Below, one piece after another: positions 7,053 through 8,759 of a DNA stretch of 8,759 nt. The stretch covers positions 1 through 8,759 of the forward strand of contig JAGGSY010000049.1 of NCBI GenBank assembly GCA_021158845.1. Reading direction: 5' to 3'. This DNA comes from Caldisericia bacterium. GTDB taxonomy: Bacteria; Caldisericota; Caldisericia; B22-G15. Under the pieces are notes generated by a model, which ran no database searches, was not told where the DNA came from, and saw nothing but the letters and a program-made list of their open reading frames with translations. Positions within the stretch are counted from its first letter, which is position 1, and every line of letters starts with the position of its first letter. The position numbers and the translations under genes are program-made.

Positions 7053-7985
7053 ATGAACAAGTTTATTAATTTCCTAAAGAGAAACAAACTCTTTCTTGTG
7101 CTTCTTATAGTGATTTTAGGGATAGGTGTGGTTGGAGGATACTTTACTCTATTTAGAATGGGTGGCTTCTCTTATCTAACAGGAAATATGCCACTACTAA
7201 CAGAGGTCAGAGAAAAGGGTGAAGGATTCTCTGGATTAGAGGAAGAGAAACCCCAAGATTTAAATTTAACTTTAGTAGGCGAGAATTCATACCAAGAAGA
7301 AAATTTTGGCTTGAAGGTTGTAAAAAATGGTGCAGTGGAACTTGTTGTTGAAAAGGGGAAATTTATGGAGATCTGGAACAAAATAACATTCACAGCTAAA
7401 AGTTTCTCTGGCTTTGTATCTAATTCAAACTTCTACAAACAGAATAACCGCTATTTTGGAAACATAGTAGTTTTAGTGCCATCAAAGGAATTTGACGACT
7501 TTATAAACAAAATCTCAGAATTTGGAGAAGTGGAAAATATCTCTGTAAACTCTAAGGATCTATCAGGAGAGTATGTGGATCTCTCCTCAAGGCTCAAGGT
7601 TCTTGAATCGCAGAGAGATTTACTCCTCTCGTGGCTAAGTGATGCAAAAGATATAAAGGATATGCTATCCCTAAGAAGCGAACTTGATAAAATTGAGACA
7701 GAGATAGAAAAGATTAAGGGAAGAATGAATTATATCTCCTTCCATACCGATTTTTCTCAAATCACTATTAGCATTAGAGAGAAAGGTGAAAAACCTGCCG
7801 AAACTCCCCCAATCATTAGAAGAATACTTGATGCTTTAAACAGAGCTTTAAATGGATTTGTTGCGTCAATCTTTGTAATAATCATAGTCCTTGCATGGCT
7901 AACTCCATGGCTTATCCTGATTTACATAATTTACCTTATCTACAGAAGGAGAAAACAGGTAAGTAAGGAGACTAACAATAAATAG
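7053..7985 (+). CDS. DUF4349 membrane protein
   Basis: This is a membrane-anchored protein of unknown function, 310 residues from the ATG at 7053 or 312 from 7047. The architecture matches the DUF4349 family as I know it. There is an N-terminal hydrophobic anchor (about 14-36, numbered from the upstream ATG), then a variable linker. An extracytoplasmic domain at about 88-245 begins near VKNGAVELVVEKGKF and continues through FVSNSNF, NIVVLVPSKEFDDFI and GEVENISVNSKDLSGEYVDL. A coiled coil lies at about 178-228, followed by a closing beta segment, YISFHTDFSQITISI. A C-terminal helix (about 270-298) is followed by a basic tail (YRRRKQ), which should place the C-terminus in the cytoplasm. It stands alone behind a 72-78 nt gap from asnS and has a strong ribosome-binding site. 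Function is unknown, and the neighbours do not indicate one. Confidence 0.82.
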   Translation: MNKFINFLKRNKLFLVLLIVILGIGVVGGYFTLFRMGGFSYLTGNMPLLTEVREKGEGFSGLEEEKPQDLNLTLVGENSYQEENFGLKVVKNGAVELVVEKGKFMEIWNKITFTAKSFSGFVSNSNFYKQNNRYFGNIVVLVPSKEFDDFINKISEFGEVENISVNSKDLSGEYVDLSSRLKVLESQRDLLLSWLSDAKDIKDMLSLRSELDKIETEIEKIKGRMNYISFHTDFSQITISIREKGEKPAETPPIIRRILDALNRALNGFVASIFVIIIVLAWLTPWLILIYIIYLIYRRRKQVSKETNNK

Positions 7986-8001
7986 TGCTATGTGCTATTT
8001 A
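7979..8001 (+). other. RNA stem-loop overlapping the DUF4349 stop codon
   Basis: The 23 bases fold into a 10-bp stem with a three-base loop: TAAATAG pairs with CTATTTA, then two G-U wobbles and a C-G pair close the top. The TAG stop codon lies inside the 5' arm. The wobbles pair only in plus-strand RNA and become A-C mismatches in the minus-strand copy, so any function would be in the DUF4349 transcript. No U-run follows, so it may protect the 3' end or terminate poorly rather than act as a classic terminator. The same bases also read as a tandem repeat, GTGCTAT twice (7985-7998). Confidence 0.45.
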
Positions 8002-8243
8002 AACCATTTATTCTGAAGTGGAAAATTTAGTGTTTGACACCCACCGTTATAAATTCTTCTCTCTTCACACTTCTATGGGTATTTCTTTTCTGTCTGATTG
8101 TAAAGTATCCTTTTCTTTTCATAACAACACTTCTTTCTCAAATAAAATAGTTGCAACGCTGATTGTCAGGCACCTGGAGTTACATTTTTGGACTCAATAG
8201 GTTGTGTGTAACTGATTTTAAATGTGATAAAATTTTATGGTGT
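7986..8243. other. Intergenic strip between the DUF4349 gene and tRNA-Ala
   Basis: This 258-nt interval has no gene that I can support. Over 8051-8140 only 26 of 90 plus-strand bases are purines, the opposite of the purine-rich plus-strand genes. It contains GTGTTTGACAC (8030-8040), an imperfect palindrome holding a perfect TTGACA with no -10 element at the right spacing. It also contains the palindrome GTTGCAAC (8151-8158), the hairpin-like CAGGCACCTG, and the tRNA promoter region at its right end. Plus-strand open frames here have no recognisable protein character. A 31-codon minus-strand frame (8027-8122) is noted in the findings. Confidence 0.6.
8202..8231 (+). promoter_or_regulatory. Probable promoter of tRNA-Ala
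   Basis: TTGTGT (8202-8207) and GATAAA (8226-8231) are separated by 18 nt. The -10 is preceded by TGT, giving an extended -10 form (TGnGATAAA). Transcription would begin near 8238, about 6 nt before the mature tRNA. The -35 matches the consensus at only three of six positions, so the extended -10 is the main support. Confidence 0.45.
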
Positions 8244-8318
8244 GGGGCAGTAGCTCAGTGGGAGAGCGCATCCTTCGCACGGATGAGGTCGCGGGTTCAA
8301 ATCCCGTCTGCTCCACCA
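8244..8318 (+). tRNA. tRNA-Ala (anticodon CGC)
   Basis: The sequence folds as a complete 75-nt tRNA with an encoded CCA. The acceptor arm is GGGGCAG/CTGCTCC, the D arm GCTC/GAGC, and the anticodon stem CATCC/GGATG with loop TTCGCAC, giving anticodon CGC at 8276-8278. The variable region is AGGTC, and the T arm is GCGGG/CCCGT around TTCAAAT. The G3-U70 wobble in the acceptor stem is the identity element of alanine tRNAs and agrees with the anticodon, which reads GCG. The discriminator base is A. The 3' CCA ends one base before the stop codon of the convergent tig gene, so the tRNA transcript must end inside or beyond the tig 3' region. A run of six Ts at 8335-8340 is the nearest possible stop. 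Confidence 0.97.
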
Positions 8319-8319
8319 A

Positions 8320-8759
8320 CTACTCTTTATTCTCTTTTTTCTCTTCAGTCTCTTTAAGATTGGATTCTATCTTCCTTCTAATTTCCTCTATCAATCTGTT
8401 TAGATACTTTCTTTTCTTCAGGTAAATTTTTGCGTTTTCTATCTTTTCTTCATCGCCAAAGACTTCTTGCCATTTATCTCCATAATACTCTTTTACCTCT
8501 TCATCGGAGACTTCTTCATTATCAGAGAGAAGGTCAAGAATAAGATTATACTTTATCTCACTCTCCGCACTCTTTCTTAAAGTTTCTCTTATCTCTTCTT
8601 CGGTCTGTCCTCTCACCTTAAGAAAATCTGAAAGTTTTATACCTGATCTTAAAAGCTCTTTTTTTAATTCTTCAAATTTTCTTTCAGCCTCCTCTTCAAT
8701 ATATCTTTTAGGTATAAAGAAATTGTTTTCCTCAAGGATTTCATCGGCAATAAAGTTTT
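8320..8759 (-). CDS. tig: Trigger factor, C-terminal part (N-terminus beyond the window)
   Basis: Trigger factor is the ribosome-associated chaperone that meets nascent chains at the exit tunnel. The minus-strand frame is open to the right edge, and 145 C-terminal residues are visible, ending at TAG (8322-8320). They match the helical C-terminal substrate-binding domain: ENNFFIPKRYIEEEAERKF, corresponding to the family's 'v..P..lie.E..r...el' helix, then SGIKLSDFLKVRGQTEEEIR, where trigger factors typically read G.sledYl...g.teeelr. A further helix and the VSDEEVKEYY segment follow. The ribosome-binding and PPIase domains would lie off the right side. An internal GTG (8616) is not a start, because the conserved sequence continues upstream of it. 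The tail is Lys/Glu-rich (EEKKENKE). The gene converges on tRNA-Ala, with a single base between the two. Confidence 0.9.
   Translation of the reverse strand, partial: NFIADEILEENNFFIPKRYIEEEAERKFEELKKELLRSGIKLSDFLKVRGQTEEEIRETLRKSAESEIKYNLILDLLSDNEEVSDEEVKEYYGDKWQEVFGDEEKIENAKIYLKKRKYLNRLIEEIRRKIESNLKETEEKKENKE

Noticed and set aside
8034..8053. Perfect TTGACA with TATAAA downstream
   Set aside because: Only 8 nt separate them, and nothing resembling a -10 lies at 16-18 nt.
8018..8200. 60-codon plus-strand frame in the intergenic strip
   Set aside because: It has no good ribosome-binding site, a Phe/Ser-rich composition unlike the real genes, and the wrong purine bias. It is probably chance.
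8163..8425. Two plus-strand open frames across the tRNA (8163-8357 and 8237-8425)
   Set aside because: Their peptides (for example VAQWESASFARMRSRVQIPS and SSVGERILRTDEVAGSNPV) are the familiar false translations of a tRNA gene; the DNA is tRNA-Ala followed by antisense tig.
8614..8616. GTG as the start of a separate 98-residue minus-strand gene
   Set aside because: The frame continues upstream to the window edge with clear trigger factor sequence, so this is an internal valine codon.

Overview
The window is a compact, AT-rich stretch of bacterial chromosome. Arginine is encoded almost only by AGA/AGG, ATA is a common isoleucine codon, and the proteins are rich in Lys, Glu and Ile. This resembles low-GC thermophilic, deep-branching bacteria (for example the Caldisericota, Dictyoglomota, Coprothermobacterota or candidate-phylum thermophiles), but nothing here fixes the taxon. 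The gmk-rpoZ-coaBC order is a widespread bacterial arrangement that is also common in Firmicutes.

Positions 1-6974 carry eight plus-strand genes packed as one apparent operon: ftsE (5' end missing), ftsX, a coiled-coil M23 peptidase of EnvC type, an S41 C-terminal processing protease, gmk, rpoZ, coaBC and asnS. Neighbours overlap or lie within 18 nt of each other, and no promoter or terminator is evident between them. The first four genes form a cell-wall module: an ATPase/permease pair of the kind that gates a periplasmic or extracellular hydrolase, the probable hydrolase, and a protease of the kind that degrades such hydrolases. The last four are housekeeping genes for GMP phosphorylation, the RNA polymerase omega subunit, coenzyme A synthesis and Asn-tRNA charging.

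Positions 6975-7052 are a short AT-rich gap, followed by a single DUF4349 membrane protein (about 7053-7985). A 10-bp RNA stem-loop overlaps its stop codon. Positions 7986-8243 contain no convincing gene. Much of this interval is pyrimidine-rich on the plus strand, opposite to the purine bias of the plus-strand genes, and it may hold remnants of older sequence. tRNA-Ala(CGC) follows at 8244-8318. The trigger factor gene (tig, minus strand, N-terminus off the right edge) ends one base from the tRNA 3' end.

I see no clearly new multi-gene system. The most notable observation is that the CoaC half of CoaBC lacks two of the residues that define its active site: the Asn of the PxMNxxMW motif is His, and the clamp Cys is Gly. 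Other points of interest are the hydrolase-control module, the start-codon geometry of rpoZ, and the non-coding strip beside the tRNA.
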